NCBI GenBank assembly: GCA_028554755.1
Contig: JAPTOF010000002.1
Location: 29,147,001-29,211,000 of the forward strand
Length of the DNA stretch: 64,000 nucleotides
From: Cordia subcordata
Lineage: Eukaryota > Streptophyta > Magnoliopsida > Boraginales > Cordiaceae
Reading direction: 5' to 3'
Shown: piece by piece, positions 23,888 through 37,446 of the stretch
How the letters are laid out: the number at the start of each line of letters is the position of its first letter
Numbering within the stretch: the stretch's first letter is position 1
Notes under the pieces: model-generated
The model's database searches: none
The model's input: only the letters and a program-made list of their open reading frames with translations
What the model was told of the DNA's origin: nothing
Translations under genes and position numbers: made by a program

Positions 23888-24438
23888 GAGTTTTTTGCTT
23901 ATAAAAATCTCTGTGTTTAGGTATAAATAAATCACCAATGCTTAAATTCACGAAATACCAATTGAGACCCCTATGTTTTTCCAAAAAATTGCGCACTTAC
24001 CCCCCGTCAAATTTTTCGTTAATTCATTAATGAATTGTGAGAAATGTCCATTTTGCCCTTATCTTATTTAATAAAATTTCTATTTGTCCCTTGTTTATTT
24101 AAAAATTTAAAAAATTTAAAATTAAATTAAAAAAGAAAAAGAAAAATACGCATCAACACCCTAAATCCTAGCCCCGTTACCCCTAACCTCAGCCCCGCCA
24201 CCTATACCACTTAAATTGTTGCTGATCATTGATGTTTATTAATTATATATTAATGTTGAAAATTAGCAACTAATTAATTAATGAATATAATTAATATTGT
24301 GTGTGATCAAATTAATTTAAAAGAAAAACAAGAAAACGTTATCTTCTCCATCCAGCCACCCACCCCACCCCACTGCCATTATACTTTAAAACCCAATAAA
24401 TCCTAGAAAACCACTTTTCAGCCATCTCTGTTTTAATA

Positions 24439-24472
<34 letters not shown>

Positions 24473-24483
24473 TACACATATAT

Positions 24484-24703
24484 ATTTATGATTTGAATTA
24501 GCCTTCGCACCTCGCACAAGTGGATAAGCCAATTGGACTTGGTAAGGCCTTGCATGTGGTAAGTAGTGTGTGTGTGTGTATATATATATGTATGTATACA
24601 TAGATACATACACATATATATTTATGATTTGAATTTGCCTTCGCACCTCGCACAAGTGGATAAGCCAATCGGACTTGGTAAGGCCTTGCATGTGGTAAGT
24701 AGA
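24484..24703. repeat. Duplicated 84-base unit flanked by TA/TG microsatellite
   Basis: Copies at about 24484-24567 and 24620-24703 are nearly identical (a few substitutions), each containing gccttcgcacctcgcacaag and ggccttgcatgtggtaagta. Both are preceded by 'tatatgtatgtatac' type simple sequence, so the whole 136-base unit, microsatellite included, was duplicated in tandem. Confidence 0.85.
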
Positions 24704-24772
24704 GTATATATATTTTAGTAGAGCCATAAAATTATGAGATTTAAATTTGTCATAAGTGATGATGGTTGAGTT

Positions 24773-25156
24773 TAGAGGTGGCAAAATGGATTGAGACCCG
24801 TAAGTTGACCCGTCTAACCCACTAAAAAAGAGTATTAGGGTTGAGGGTTCAATGATCTGCCAGACGAACAGGTTAACCCTATCCAACCCATCAAATAAAC
24901 GAGTCGGGTTGGGTTAACTCGCGTGTGACCCGCAAACCTGTGGAAATGACGCGTTTAACTCATGAACCCGCTAAAACAACTCGCAAATTCGCCTAATTTG
25001 CCAAAATGAGTCACAAACTTGCCTAACCTACCCACCCAGTAGGGTCGGTTTAGGTTTAAATATCTCTGGCCAGCTAGATAAACGGGGGTGACCCGACCCA
25101 CCTAAGACGCGTTGAATGGGTCTGGTCAACCCGTGGGTACCCGTTTGCTAGGTTTA
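24773..25156. mobile_element. hAT-like MITE rich in GGGTTGGGTTGACCCG-type repeats
   Basis: The left end tagaggtggcaaaatgg and right end cccgtttgctaggttta are imperfect inverted repeats. The interior alternates 'gacccg', 'gggttgggtt' and 'acccgcaaac' motifs. This 'gaggtggcaaaat...' class is widespread in plants and usually assigned to hAT-type non-autonomous elements. It is nested inside the long-TIR element. Confidence 0.55.
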
Positions 25157-25707
25157 GTTGTATTATTGGTGTTAAGGGGGAGGAGAAAAATCTTCTAGTT
25201 GATGATGGTGTCGGTAAAGGTAGAGGTGGCAGTAGAAGGGATAGGGTGGTGGTGCTGTGTTCTCATGGTTGTGCCAGGGGCTATGTGGTGATGGTGGTGA
25301 GGGTGGTGATTGGTGGTGGTAAGGGCTGTGTGGGTGGTTGTAAGGGGTGGGGTGGTGATGATGATGATGATGTGGGTATGGTGCAGCCAGGAGAGGGAGG
25401 GGAGATTGGGTTTTGGTGGTGATTTTAATTTAATTTTTTTTAAATATGATGAATTAAAAAAAAACACACACACACACATACATACACATAAGGGGTATAT
25501 GTGTAACTAAGGGTAAAAAACAAAGTCCAATCTCATTTTTGGCACGTGTTTAATACTTACAGTCAAAATGAAAGGAAATCGTAATGGAGAGACCAAACGT
25601 ATAACTTTTGAAAAACACAGAGGGTATCAATTACTATTTCGTGAATTTAGGAACTAATAATATATTTATGCCTAAAAACAGAAGGTCTATAAGTAAAAAA
25701 TCTTAAG

Positions 25708-26660
25708 CTGTTATAATTGTCTTCAACAAATTTTCTTTTTTAAGTCAACTACAATTAATTTATTATCACTCCTATCAAACACATCTCTACCAATTTGTAC
25801 AACCAAACAATCTTTCATATATTGATCTCCCATTTGATTACACAGACAACTTTTTACAAAAAGTACTTATAAGCACAAAATGTAAGCTATGCCAAACACC
25901 TAATAAGTTATTTTTCACTTGTCATTCAATGATAGAGTTAAAAGATCATTTTCATATGCAAAAACCAAAAAAGAAATTCATTAGCACCATTAAACTTTAT
26001 ACACAAAGAAAAAGCCATGATTTGCAAAATAACACTCATTTCGAACATATGAACATTTTAAGTTATAACATAACTTTATCATATTTGTTTAGAAAATAAT
26101 AATAATAATAATACTATCCACACTATTAAATTATAATCATATAAATAATTTGCCACTATTAATACGTTTTTGGTACAATTTTTGGAAAAAAATGAATTTA
26201 AAACATCACATATCGAATAATCGAATAATATTATTTACAACAAAAATTCAACCGTGCATGTATGCGAAAAATGATCTCGTAACTTTGAAGTCCACGTACA
26301 AGAGCTTATTGCCTACTAGGATGATATAACTAGCATTTTGGTTGTCTCATTTATTGGCCTTTTATTTTCGAAATGAAGTGAATTATGAGTCATTAGATTC
26401 TAATCGTTTAAATCTACTCATTTATTTTAAAGGGTTAAAAAAAAGTTTAAAAAAATGTAATAAAAATATTTGGAAAATAAGAGAACAAGGGAAATGATGG
26501 TAATCCAAACTCGATCAAACGGCGCAGCAGGGCGCCATCTGGACTATTCTGGAAGCCGCATGCGGTTCACCCCGAATCCATAACAAGTTATAAGCAAAAA
26601 AAAAAAATAAAATTGGAAGAGACAAAACTCATAATATTACGATAGCATAACCATCGCCAG
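25708..26660. other. Intergenic region upstream of the BAG6-like gene
   Basis: AT-rich, with an (AAT) short run near 26100. No gene seen. The last part, from about 26500, is less AT-rich and probably holds the promoter of the next gene, but I see no convincing TATA box. Confidence 0.45.
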
Positions 26661-27686
26661 TTTTGCCTTTCATTCGATCCATTCTCTCTTCCGCGAATTT
26701 CTCTCTCGTCTTTTTCTGCAGGTAAAAACATGGTTTGATCATGATCGTGTTTTTATTTGATTTATTCCATCACGAATCCTAAGTAATTTTCGATATATTT
26801 TTTTGATTCATTGTCCTTTTTTAGCATTTACGATGAAGCTGTCACCATTATTCTGGCCCTCACGTAGACCTGCTTATAAGTTATCTAATCAGCATTGCTT
26901 ATCTGTTATTTTTGATATTTGCATTTCGTCTATTGATTTTGATGTTTCTTTCACATTTCCTATTATTTATTTTATATGTTGTAGGTTTGTCAAGATTCAA
27001 TAATGAGAGGTCTATGATATGCATTCGGAAAAGTACATTTGAAAATAAAAATTTTCACGGAATTGAATGAATTCCGTGCTACCACTGCTTCCAAACTCTA
27101 TGAAAATGTTAAAAGAAGCTATTTTCTGCGGTAGCATCGTAATGTAGTTTGATTATAGGGATAATGTATATGGAAGCCTTGATGCTCAGATTTGAAGCTA
27201 AGCCGAACATCCTGAAGATTGCGCTGTGGGGTTCCAGAAATGTTACTAGTATCGAATAAGTGAAGCACACGATGATGATTTTGGCTGGTGTTATAAGAGG
27301 TGTTCATGCTCTTAACTATAACAGCAGGGACTAGCAATTGAAGTATAGTTTACGAAAGGCGAAAATAAAGTCATAAGCAACTGCTGTTAAGCGAAGAGGA
27401 ACAAAATCCTTGTTCAATAAAATTCCATCAAAATCATTATCAGTGATGAATCTTGTAACATGGCTTGTACTATGAAATCAACAACATACATATAGTTGTT
27501 CCTATAAGAATAGACTGCTTCCTCCCCCTCCCTCTCTCACGTTGTGTGTTTGTATTGACTTCCTATTCTATCTCTTCAGGCATTCTATTTATGAGGCATT
27601 TAAAATTTGTCACCCCTTTGTCTTTAATATGGGTCTGATTTGTGTTAGTCTTTTTGTTGTTTAGCAAGGTTTGCCTTTGAGCTTAC

Positions 27687-30600
27687 ATGGCAAATCAGCA
27701 AACTCTTGAAGGTTCAACTTCATGTAATGCTCTTGATGAAAGTTCTGAATCAACTGTGGAGCTCAATGTCAAGACTCTAGATTCCCAGATTTACAGTTTT
27801 CATGTTGACAAGAATGTAAGTGACAGACCTTAATATTTGTACTTGAGCTTTAAAATGGGGTTGACAAGACTCTTCACTGACATGCCTTTTATTGATTGTT
27901 GTGAAATGTTGTCATACATCAAGAAACGCTGTGTTCTTCTCTCATAAAGAATACTTACACCCAGGATACAAGTAGATAATAGTTGGGCAGTATAGTTTCT
28001 AGTTAACTTGTTACATAATATACTTGGTGTAAGTTTCTAAAAAATTTGGTTATGGATACTAGTAAACAAGTTGATGGCCAATTGAATATGCTTCTTTAAT
28101 TTGGCAATATGTTTCAAACATTGGGAGAAATTCTAGGGGTAATTCTGGTCATTTAGTCTTCATTGATAACTTTTATAAACTGTTTGTAATCTTATTGTGT
28201 TTAATCTGTTTTCTGACATTTTGAAGCTTTGAACTTAGTAATTCATTTTACTACTTTCAGACAGGATACTATTTCTTCTTTAACATTTTCATGTTTTCAG
28301 ATGACAGTTTCAGTTTTCAAGGAAAAAATAGCTAGTCAAATTGGTGTTCCAGTAGGGCAACAGAGGCTTATTTTTAGGGGCAAGGTCTTGAAGGATGATC
28401 ACCTTTTGTCAGAATACCGTATCCTTTTCTGGACTCTTGAAGTCAGGTTTCAGTTGTTTCCTTGTAGGATGCTGTATACATGTGATAGCAGTCAATACAA
28501 TTACTTTCCAAAAAAACTAGTGTTGCTGTATTTGTTATAGTTTCCGTGCCATGGATATCTCTGTTCTTGAGGAAAGGTCAGTAATTTCTCCTTGGGAATA
28601 TCCTTTTACATTTGTGCGTGTTTATGTTATAGTTCCTGCGCATAAGCTAGAAACTTAACTGTTATCCCTATATTGGCTCATCTACTCTAGAGTTGTGCCT
28701 ATGTTCATATGTTCTTTTCATGCTAAAACCTTGACTTACCAAGATGTGGAGAATGGACACACTTTGCACCTGGTGGAGAGGCAGCCTTCTCAATCCCAGC
28801 CCTCATCTAGTGACGGAACTGAGGGTTCAAATGCAAATAACGGTAACAGGGGTATTTGCTGCTTGTTGCAATGTGTGTGTGTGTCTATATTTGAAAGATT
28901 CCTGATATGCTTTAACCATTCTCTGACTTTCCAACCTTTCAGGACAAGAACCTAGTGCTGGTGGTCCACGCAATCGTATAGGGCAAATTTCACATAGTGT
29001 GGTGTTAGGTACACTAAATGTTGGAGACCAAGGAGACGGGATTGTTCCAGACCTAAGCCGGGTGTGTTTGCAATTTTTTACATCCCCTGTACTTTTGTTT
29101 AGACACTTGCGTTGCTTCTAGTCATGACACTGTTATATACAAGCACTCATCATATTTTGCCTGGGCCTCAGGTTATTGGGGCAGTTCTAAATTCTGTTGG
29201 AATTGGAAATCAGATTGGTGGTGCACAACCTGGAATTCAGGTGGGTCCTCATTTTTTTGTTCCCCTTCTCAGTTGGGTGAGATCAATCATCTTCTAGGAT
29301 ACTAGATTTGTCATTTGTACCAATTTCATGAACGCCCTATCCCCTAGGAAATTTAAAATTGCAGTGTTGTTCTTAACAAACAGCATATTTCCACTAAATT
29401 GTTACTTTTAATTGAAGCCATCATATGCACAAATCTGGCCATTTAAGTTCAAAACCATCCTAACCTTAAAATTATAAGAAGAGCTCATGAATACAGAAAG
29501 CTCATGCACAACTACTTTGAGTAAATAACAGGAGGCCCTTCAAATAAATGAACTTGAGAAGAGAAAACTCGTGAGCACTTGATGTGGGGTGTCAGGGGGA
29601 TGGGAAAGAATAGATGATTCAGCACAAATTTGGCCCTTTAAAAACGAAACCATCATAACCTTAAAATTATAAGAAGAGCTCATGAATACAACAAGCTCAT
29701 GCACAGCTACTTCAAGTAAATAATGAGAGGCCCTTCAAATAAATGAACTTGAGAAGCGAGCACTCATGGATGGTTGATGTGGGTATCAGGGTGAGGGAAA
29801 CTCTTGATAATTTTAAGGTTAGGATGGTTTTGATTTTGTACATTAGTCTTAGTTCAACTAGTACAACACCCGTGTGATACGGGATAGATGAGTGTTTTTA
29901 TATTTATTGTTGATGATTAATTTTTATAATTCATGTGAGAATAAAATATAAGTATATTTTGTAAAGTTTAATTTTAGCAAGTTTTAAACAATAATTAAAT
30001 TTTTTTTATAAAATTTGTGTAGTAACTGAAATCAATATTTGAATAGGGAAAAGTAATAGCATCAAAGGGTGTGCTACGGAAAAAATAGAAGATAAATAGG
30101 TATTTTATTAAATTTGTTGGTTTTGGAAATTTTAATAATTTTGGAAGCAAAAATCATGAATGAAATAGATAGATATAAAGATAAAATATAAATAAATCTT
30201 TTAGCAAGAACATTAATCATATAACTTTTTATGAGAGATTTGCTGTAATTGGAAACAAAAACGATGACATGATCCAGAAAAAGAAAGCAAAAGAAGAATA
30301 ATGCACTATTAAATTTCTTGCTATGAAAAATCAAATAATCTTGGGAAAAGAACCATGAATGAAATAGATAGATGCATTTCTATGTTTAGTGGGTATTTTT
30401 AAATTAGTAAATAGGAAATATTTTTTAATTTGCGTAACTGGAAGGAGGGAGACTCAAAATCCTTTGCAGGAAAAAAAGAGTTATATCATAAGGAGATGTG
30501 GCATTAATTAAAAAAGACAAAAACATTACTCTATAATGTAGATCGATATGTAGATTTACCAAAAATTTGGAGGCAATCAATTTTAGATTATTTATCTGCC

Positions 30601-31317
30601 ATGTATATAGTATTATAATAGTCAATTAAAATTGATATACTTATACATGTAAATAACCATATATGTAATTTACCATAAAGGAGGATTTGAATGTGAGTTA
30701 TTTTACTTTCATAAATGATAATTGTAGAAGGTGATTTTGGGAGGAAAATAAGCTATGAAAGTTTGACATGTGGCATGACCAAATAAGCCGATAATATTAC
30801 TTCATATAATATATAGATGTGTATGCACAGTCTTGGACAATCTTCTAGCTGTTTAGCTTCCGTAAGTGCTAATTGAGCTTGTTTTGAATGTGCAATGTGC
30901 GTACTTTCACTTGTTTGTTATCCTGATTTGTCAGATACTGAACTTGATAACTTGTGCATTTCCTGCTGGTGGCGTGTTATGCCTTTTGGCAAGGCATACC
31001 TGGAAAGTCTCTGCTGTTTACAATCTTTCCTTAATTCTTGCAGTGGATGTTGCTTTGGTCAATTTGATAGTCTCTCATTATTGCTTTTCACCAAAAGTCC
31101 AAAATTTAGGAATTATCCATTGTTCGAGTTCGCTTGGGCCTATATGTATCTTTGAGATATGAACAGAAAATTTCAGTGGCTGTTCCTTTTGAAGGTTTAT
31201 CTGCTAAATAAAACCACTGGTCTCTGTCTATGCTATTTTCATGAAAGCTATCGATTCATTATCACTTATCTTTCAACACACAAACACGAACCACTTACAT
31301 GTTTGAGTTACGTTGAC

Positions 31318-31366
<49 letters not shown>

Positions 31367-34049
31367 CCTTCTGAACACATGCACAAACATAATTTTTGGT
31401 CTTGAAATATGTTGAATGCTTTGCGCCTTCCTTTAATATCAAATGGAGAAAATTTCTAAGTTGAGTAATGAGAGATTGCAGAAAATACTGAATTTCATTC
31501 TTGTACCATATGTGTGTTCTTTGATATGGAGTAGAAGATATCTTATTCTTTTGGAAGGTTCTACCATGATACCTGACAGTGAACTTATCTAGTTCACTTT
31601 CTGTCTGCTTTTATGTGGCATTGGGTTAACTCAGTTAGTTTGGTTTGTGACAGTTCAATAATACTCAAGGTCCTACTCCCCATGTAAGTGAAACAGAAGG
31701 AACAAGTGGTAATACTGGCAATCAAAGTGAGGCGGGAAATCAGCCACTGCACGGGCAGACGTTTTCTGGCCCGTCTTTACCCCATGTTATACAAATTCCA
31801 GTGGGAGCTGCAATAGCTATTCCTTCGGTTAATGCGGTAATATAATATTCCTCTTTTCTGCTAATTGTTTGATCTTTTATGGTTGGATTTTAATGCTTAT
31901 TCCATTCTATTGATTTTAGCCAATCCCTAATTCTTTAAACACGCTTTTGGAGTTTATAAACCGCATGGAGCAAACATTTGCACAAAATGGTGAAGAATCT
32001 ACCATCCCTGTGATCTGTTTTGTTGCATTCAGTTGATTTCCTAAATAATGCTTTATGGGATTCTTTTACAGCTGATCGTTCAAACCAATCACCTAGTGGA
32101 GGTTTATCAACAGATGAATTGCCTTTGAATTCTCGTGGTGTGGCAACACCTGAGGGATTGAGCATTGTTCTACGAGTGGCAGAGCGGCTTATTGGTGGTT
32201 CTGCTGTTGCAGCATTATCTGTAAGTAATACAATTAAACGTCATGCTTTTGCACTTCAGTTTTGATTGTCCTTCTTTCATCTATTTCTGGCGGAGAAATC
32301 CTTAGGTTTCCTCTTGTCAAGTGTCAAATCTTCTTATGACCTTTTCTGTTGATTCTGTTTTCGGTGGTCACTTCTGTCACTTATGATTGTTTTTCAACCT
32401 TTTGTGATGTGATGCTGTAATGTCATTTAGCAGTATGGTAAATCTTGCAAGTAAAGTATATGCTTATTAGTTTGTGATGCCTTTTCTCAATCTTCTTTCC
32501 TGGGGGACCTCGGACCAGTGTGGAAAAGGAAGCCTAGACAAGGGCAGAAATAGAATGAAAGAAGTCCTATTTCAGTCTGCACATGGTGATAATGATAATG
32601 CTTGACCCACTTTCTCATTCCTCCTTGCCTTTTCAGGATGTGTGTTTGTTTTGTTGTTGGGGTGTTGATCTGAGTAGGGTAAGAGATATTTTGTTATCTC
32701 CCCAGAAAAGGGAGAGATACAACTAAGTTATGAACCGTCCTATTCCAGATAATCACTTTAAACAAGACCAACAGACTTGCTCTAAAACCCTCTGAACATA
32801 CACCTCGGGGGAGGGATTGCCATGAGTTTTTGCATGATACGTCAAACAAATTGTAGCTGCTAGTGTTTCTTACCATGTATGTTATTTGAATTCGTTCTTG
32901 AGAAACTAGGAATGGAGATTGTTGTTATTCTCTATAGAAGCAAGAGGATCCTGTGTTGTAATGTAATGCAGCTATTACCATTTAATTTTCTCCAGTCTTG
33001 TATTCTGGTGTCATATATGGAGTTACCTGCTCTTATCATTTTACTCTTTTTCATCTTGCATCTGAACTTATTTACTGATGTTCTGTTGTTTGTAATAATT
33101 GGCTGCAACTTTGTAGCATATTGCTGGCCGTCTGGAGCAGGAGGCGTGTTCTACTGACGCTGCCGTACGGGGTCAAATACAGACAGAGTCAGTGCAACTA
33201 GGTCTGGCAATGCAACATTTAGGTGCTCTGTTTCTAGAGCTTGGAAGAACAATCTTGACTCTGCATATGGGACAATCTCCTGTATCTCCTTTTCCTTCCC
33301 TTTCTTGATTGTTTATCTTGGGAATACTAGTCATTCTGATTGTAGGGTGCTTCTTGTAGGCTGAATCTTTTGTGAATGCTGGCCCTGCAGTTTATATATC
33401 TCCATCAGGACCTAATCCAATAATGGTTCAGGTATGTTGGCAGTTCTAAAGTGTGAAGTGCTTTAATTTTATTAAATTGCTTTTTGAGTTGATGCCGTCA
33501 TAAGATGAGCACTATGGCATTGATTTGTGTCTTGGAATTGGAGAGATAGAGACCATTTGGCGTGGACATCTGCTGGAAATCTGGAATTAAGTGTATGCTT
33601 ACTAATAAGGCTAGGAATTCAATAAAATGAATGGTGTTTGTTGGAGCGCATGGCTCATCATGTAATTTATGCCCCACCTCTGAGAATGTTCAGTTGTCTG
33701 AGCTCGATGAACGTTAATGCAGATGGAAACGTATTCTGTCTGGAATTGTATGAGATTTAGGTGCAACTTAAAATGTAATTGGACATTTATGGTGCCTTTG
33801 TCAGTGTTGCCTGTTGGAAGAGTTTGGTTCTGTGGAAATCTCTTTTTGCTATGAGTTTGTTGTTTTCTAAGGTTCACTCAGCTGCATGCTTTGAAATTAT
33901 GCTTCTGTGCAGCCATTCCCGCTTCAAACTAGCTCTCTCTTTGGTAGTTCTGCTCCCACTTCAACAAATTCTGGTGTCTTTGGTCCTATTGGTATTGGGA
34001 ACATTCCAAGGCATGTAAATATCCACATTCATACAGGTAAATGTTACAA

Positions 34050-34080
<31 letters not shown>

Positions 34081-36795
34081 CGCACCCTCCTTCCCTCCCT
34101 CCTGTCTTCCTCTCAAATTTGAACACTGTTGGAGGTATTGAGAGTAGTCGATTTAGGATCTAACTTTCTTGACCAGGGGAATCACTAATTCCTGTTGTTT
34201 TTGCAGTTGGCACAAGGGCAAACACTGGAGAAGGATCTCAAGGTGAACACAATAACAGTACTGGTTCTGGTGATTCTGGTCAAATACAGGTTTTCCCTGC
34301 AAGAAATGTCATTGCAACAGCTATTCCAGCACAACCTGCTGTCATTTCAATTTCTGCAGGATTACAACCTGGTGCTGCTGTTCCACAGGTTCCAGTTTCT
34401 GCTTCACTATCCAATATCATGTCTGAAGTGAATTCCCAAATGAGAAATATTGTTGATAACATGCAGAATGAGCAGCAGGCTTCACCAGGTACATATACTA
34501 CTGAGACAGAATGGCGATATATATCATATAGGATATGCTGTAATTATTTCTCTACTTTGCAGACCAGTCGAGGGTTTCAAGTGTTCAAGTGTATGAAAAT
34601 ACAAGAGTGGGCGAAGATCAGAAGGTTTGCCTCTTCTGCTTGATTTTGTGCTCTTTGGAAAATAATTAGTATTAATGAAACTTTACTGGCCAGGTGCAAC
34701 CTCCACGTACCCAGCCTGGTAGTTCCGAGGGTATGGGTGGTCTTGTAAACTCAAAAGGCTTAGCTTCTACCAGTTTGGCAGTAGGCTCTCACAGCTGGGT
34801 TAATGCACATAAGGCTGGCGGAGAAGGGTCTACCCAATCTTGGCAGGACAAGGATATTCCTGATGGTTCCTTGACTACTCCAGTTGGACTAGGGCTTGGA
34901 GGTCTGCAACCAAAGGTAGGCTACAAAATTTATGCTACAGGTTACTATGTCATCAAGTGTCTGAATAGAATGGATCTAATTAAGCGGTCTGAGCAAAATT
35001 CAGTACTCAGATGCAATGGGTGTTTGACTCTGTGAATCTAGTCTTATGCACGCCATCCTGTTTACTATTTTAAGCCAAATTCTTCAATTTTCATCAGATG
35101 GGTGCATTTATTGATTTTTTCCATAATATCTTGTTTGTGGTTAGAAGTTCTAGACCGCTTTTCCAGTGTGCATTTCTTGCTTACCGTCTCTTTGTTGGCT
35201 GGATGCTTTTAATCTGCCCAAAGACCTACAGTGCTGATTCTCGATTATTTTCTAGATTCAACTGTTATCTGTTTTTTCCTGTAAATGCATTGCAAATAGT
35301 GTTTGCAACTTGGTGGGCAGAGGCGGAGTAGGCTATCAAAATCTCAATCCGAACGTGGTGAAAGTGCATCAACTAGTAATCAGGATCAATCAAGAAGGAT
35401 TGGGCAACGGGTTTTGGAGTCTCTCGCCTCACTCCCAAGTAGTCGGAGTGCAGGTGCCTTGTCCTCAGCGATGCCATCACATTCTGCTAGAGGAATCATG
35501 GAACAGATGACAGCAGGAGGGCGAAGTGCTAATGACCAAATCGATGTTGCTAATGCAATGTCTCAGATGCTTCATAGTCCTGCTTTAGATGGTTTATTGA
35601 CAGGAGTTTCACGGCAAACGGGCATTGGTTCGCCAGATGTTTTGCGCAATATGATGGAGCAACTTACTCAGAATCCAGCCATGAGGAACACAGTCAATCA
35701 AATGGCGCAACAAATTGATAGCCATGATGTTGGAAGCATGCTCTCAGGTTTGGCTGGCAACCAAGGTGGTAACGTTGATTTGTCAAGAATGATTCAACAA
35801 ATGATGCCAATTGTCTCTCAAGCTCTTGGTGGTGCTGGAACTCTTCCCCAGTCAACTCTTGGCATGGGATCAGAGCTTAGACAGAGTCGGTCTAGGAGAG
35901 ATTTTGTACAAGGGCGCTCTCAGGTATGAATCTAAGTCGAAATGAACAAGATCTTAGAATGAAACACAGAAGTCTGGTGCTTATATTCCAAAAAGTGTGC
36001 GTAAGCAATGCTTGATGTGTCTTTGGTACATCTCATAGTAGATATAGAGTTCGAGACTGTTTGATTTTATTGCATGACATACTATTAACCTGTCTGCTTT
36101 TTGCTTGTGGATGCACTGATTCACTCCTATGATTGCTGGGCATTTGAATATCAGTCAAAATCAACTGTTGGCATGTGGGTTAATGTTTGCAAGAACATTT
36201 ATGCGGCGTGTGATTTATGTCTTTTAGCAAATGGTTCCACAATGTAGAATAATATATCTTTCGCATTTTATAATGGTAGAATTATCTTCTCGATACACTT
36301 ATCCCATCATTGTTTAGTTACAAAGCAGTGAACTTGATACTATACCATCAATACGTGTATGGAAAATGTCGATGCTAGATCACCTCTTTAGTCATGGCTA
36401 AAAGCTTGGAATGACGGAACTTGGCCTCCGAAATGTTCTTTCTCACTGAATATGCCACTTTGTAATTTCTCTTTCTTCCCTACAGGTTGATCTCCGACAA
36501 ATAGCTCAAAGAATTGAACATCAGAGTCCGCCAAGAGAAATTTTCCGCGCAGTGGTGGAAAATACTGTACGCTTGTATAACAATGGCGGTGGTTCAGGAA
36601 ATATTGTGAACGAAATTTGCAGAGAAGACGTGCTGGCCAATGTGAGTCTCCCTCTCATTTTACCTCGCTACAATTGGTATAAAATTCGGAGACCCCCAAA
36701 TTTACGAAATTTTCTCTTCCGAGCGTTTTTTTCTGCAGGAATTCATGAAGATGCTGCATGAGGATATCTCTCGCCGATGTGGGGGTTCAAACTAG
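27687..36795 (+). CDS. BAG6/Scythe-like protein with N-terminal ubiquitin-like domain
   Basis: Seventeen coding exons: 27687-27815, 28301-28418, 28744-28842, 28943-29061, 29172-29240, 31654-31836, 31920-31989, 32072-32220, 33117-33281, 33360-33431, 33913-34036, 34207-34488, 34563-34624, 34694-34915, 35321-35923, 36486-36641, 36739-36795. They keep phase throughout and give 892 residues. A 5'-untranslated exon probably ends at 26722 and joins at 27666. Residues about 24-97 form a ubiquitin-like domain (VELNVKTLDSQIYSFHVDKN, QQRLIFRGKVLKDDHLLSEY, HTLHLVER). The rest is low-complexity, rich in Gly/Ser/Gln/Pro, with IPVGAAIAIP, FPARNVIATAIPAQ, a helical MEQLTQNPAMRNTVNQMAQQ segment and the C-terminal EFMKMLHEDISRR. 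In animals BAG6 is a holdase that triages mislocalised hydrophobic proteins for proteasomal degradation. The plant role is inferred from homology. It is not the calmodulin-binding AtBAG6, so I give no symbol. The second coding intron is U12-type. Confidence 0.93.
28419..28743 (+). other. U12-type GT-AG intron in the BAG6-like gene
   Basis: The donor GTATCCTTTT matches the minor-spliceosome 5' site exactly. A CCTTGAC branch-site match lies about ten bases before the CAAG acceptor. The phase-1 join restores EYHVENG inside the ubiquitin-like fold. Confidence 0.85.
29427..29831. repeat. Direct duplication (about 195-bp period) inside intron 5 of the BAG6-like gene
   Basis: Copies at about 29427-29610 and 29622-29802 share accttaaaattataagaaga, gctcatgaatacaacaagct-type text and ggcccttcaaataaatgaac. 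A short inverted piece of the repeat (ttttaaggttaggatggttt, 29811-29830) follows. The rest of this 2.4-kb intron is AT-rich; around 29857-29885 it has a 'tacaacacccgtgtgatacgggat' type string that forms a small hairpin and resembles the ends of widespread plant repeats. Confidence 0.75.
31321..31361. repeat. (CT)20 microsatellite in the BAG6-like gene
   Basis: About twenty uninterrupted CT dinucleotides in the large intron, 290 bases before the next acceptor. Confidence 0.95.
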
Positions 36796-37446
36796 TTTGG
36801 AATGCTGTTCCATTGATTTCTGATAGCCGTGTGATTAAATGTGTGGATTATTTGGTATTTATTCCCCTTCTGAGTTTCAAAAATTTTGGTTTTTCACCCA
36901 CAAAGTTGCAAGTCCTTGTACAAATCAGGAGTGGGGTTAACGGTTTTCACTTATAGTTTATATTTTATGCAAGTGTATCTAGACAAAATTTTTAAATTTT
37001 TGAAGTAATAGCACAGATGTATTAAAATTTTTTCTGTTAGGAAAATATGTTTCCAATTGGCTCTGTTGCCTCCTAACCTATGGATTATGGTAGTTAAAAA
37101 TAATACGATAAAATAACGACCTTCCTAGTGATTGGGTTGTTAATTTCCTTGGCCCTGATGAGTGACGATGACGCTTATTTCTCAGGGTCGGGTGTTTGTG
37201 GACTATTTCTAATATGGTTCTTATTTGATAATATCTCTTGTTCCTCACTCAATTAGAAGGGAAGAAAAAACGAGCTGATTGTTGAATCGGATACTCATGT
37301 TGATGGTTAATTATCCAAACAAATATGCATTTTCACACAGATTTCCCATCAGACTAATTAGTCGAGCCATATTTAAGTAGATTTTTTTCCAAATACAATC
37401 AGGTTCAATTTTTCCTATCAAAACAAACGGATGCTACCTGTTTCCT

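Larger units (their letters stand above)
23888..25707. mobile_element. 1.8-kb long-TIR element with nested insertions
   Basis: The first roughly 100 bases (ttttttgcttataaaaatct, then ctgtgtttaggtataaat, then aaattcacgaaatacc) are mirrored by the last roughly 100 (aatttaggaactaat..., tttatgcctaaaaacag, tataagtaaaaaatctt). The arms are long, about 80% alike by eye. A short direct repeat ctgtta flanks it (23882-23887, 25708-25713). The interior lacks a transposase frame and holds a duplicated 84-base unit, a nested hAT-like MITE and GT-rich simple sequence. It is probably a non-autonomous long-TIR DNA transposon. Confidence 0.65.

Noticed and set aside
25195..25510. GT/GGT-rich sequence giving His/Thr-rich and Val/Met-rich frames
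   Set aside because: Simple-sequence DNA inside a transposon; the frames follow the repeat period.
33282..33359. GTATCTCCTTTT donor as a fourth U12 intron
   Set aside because: It differs from RTATCCTTT by an extra TC, and I see no branch-site match before the acceptor.
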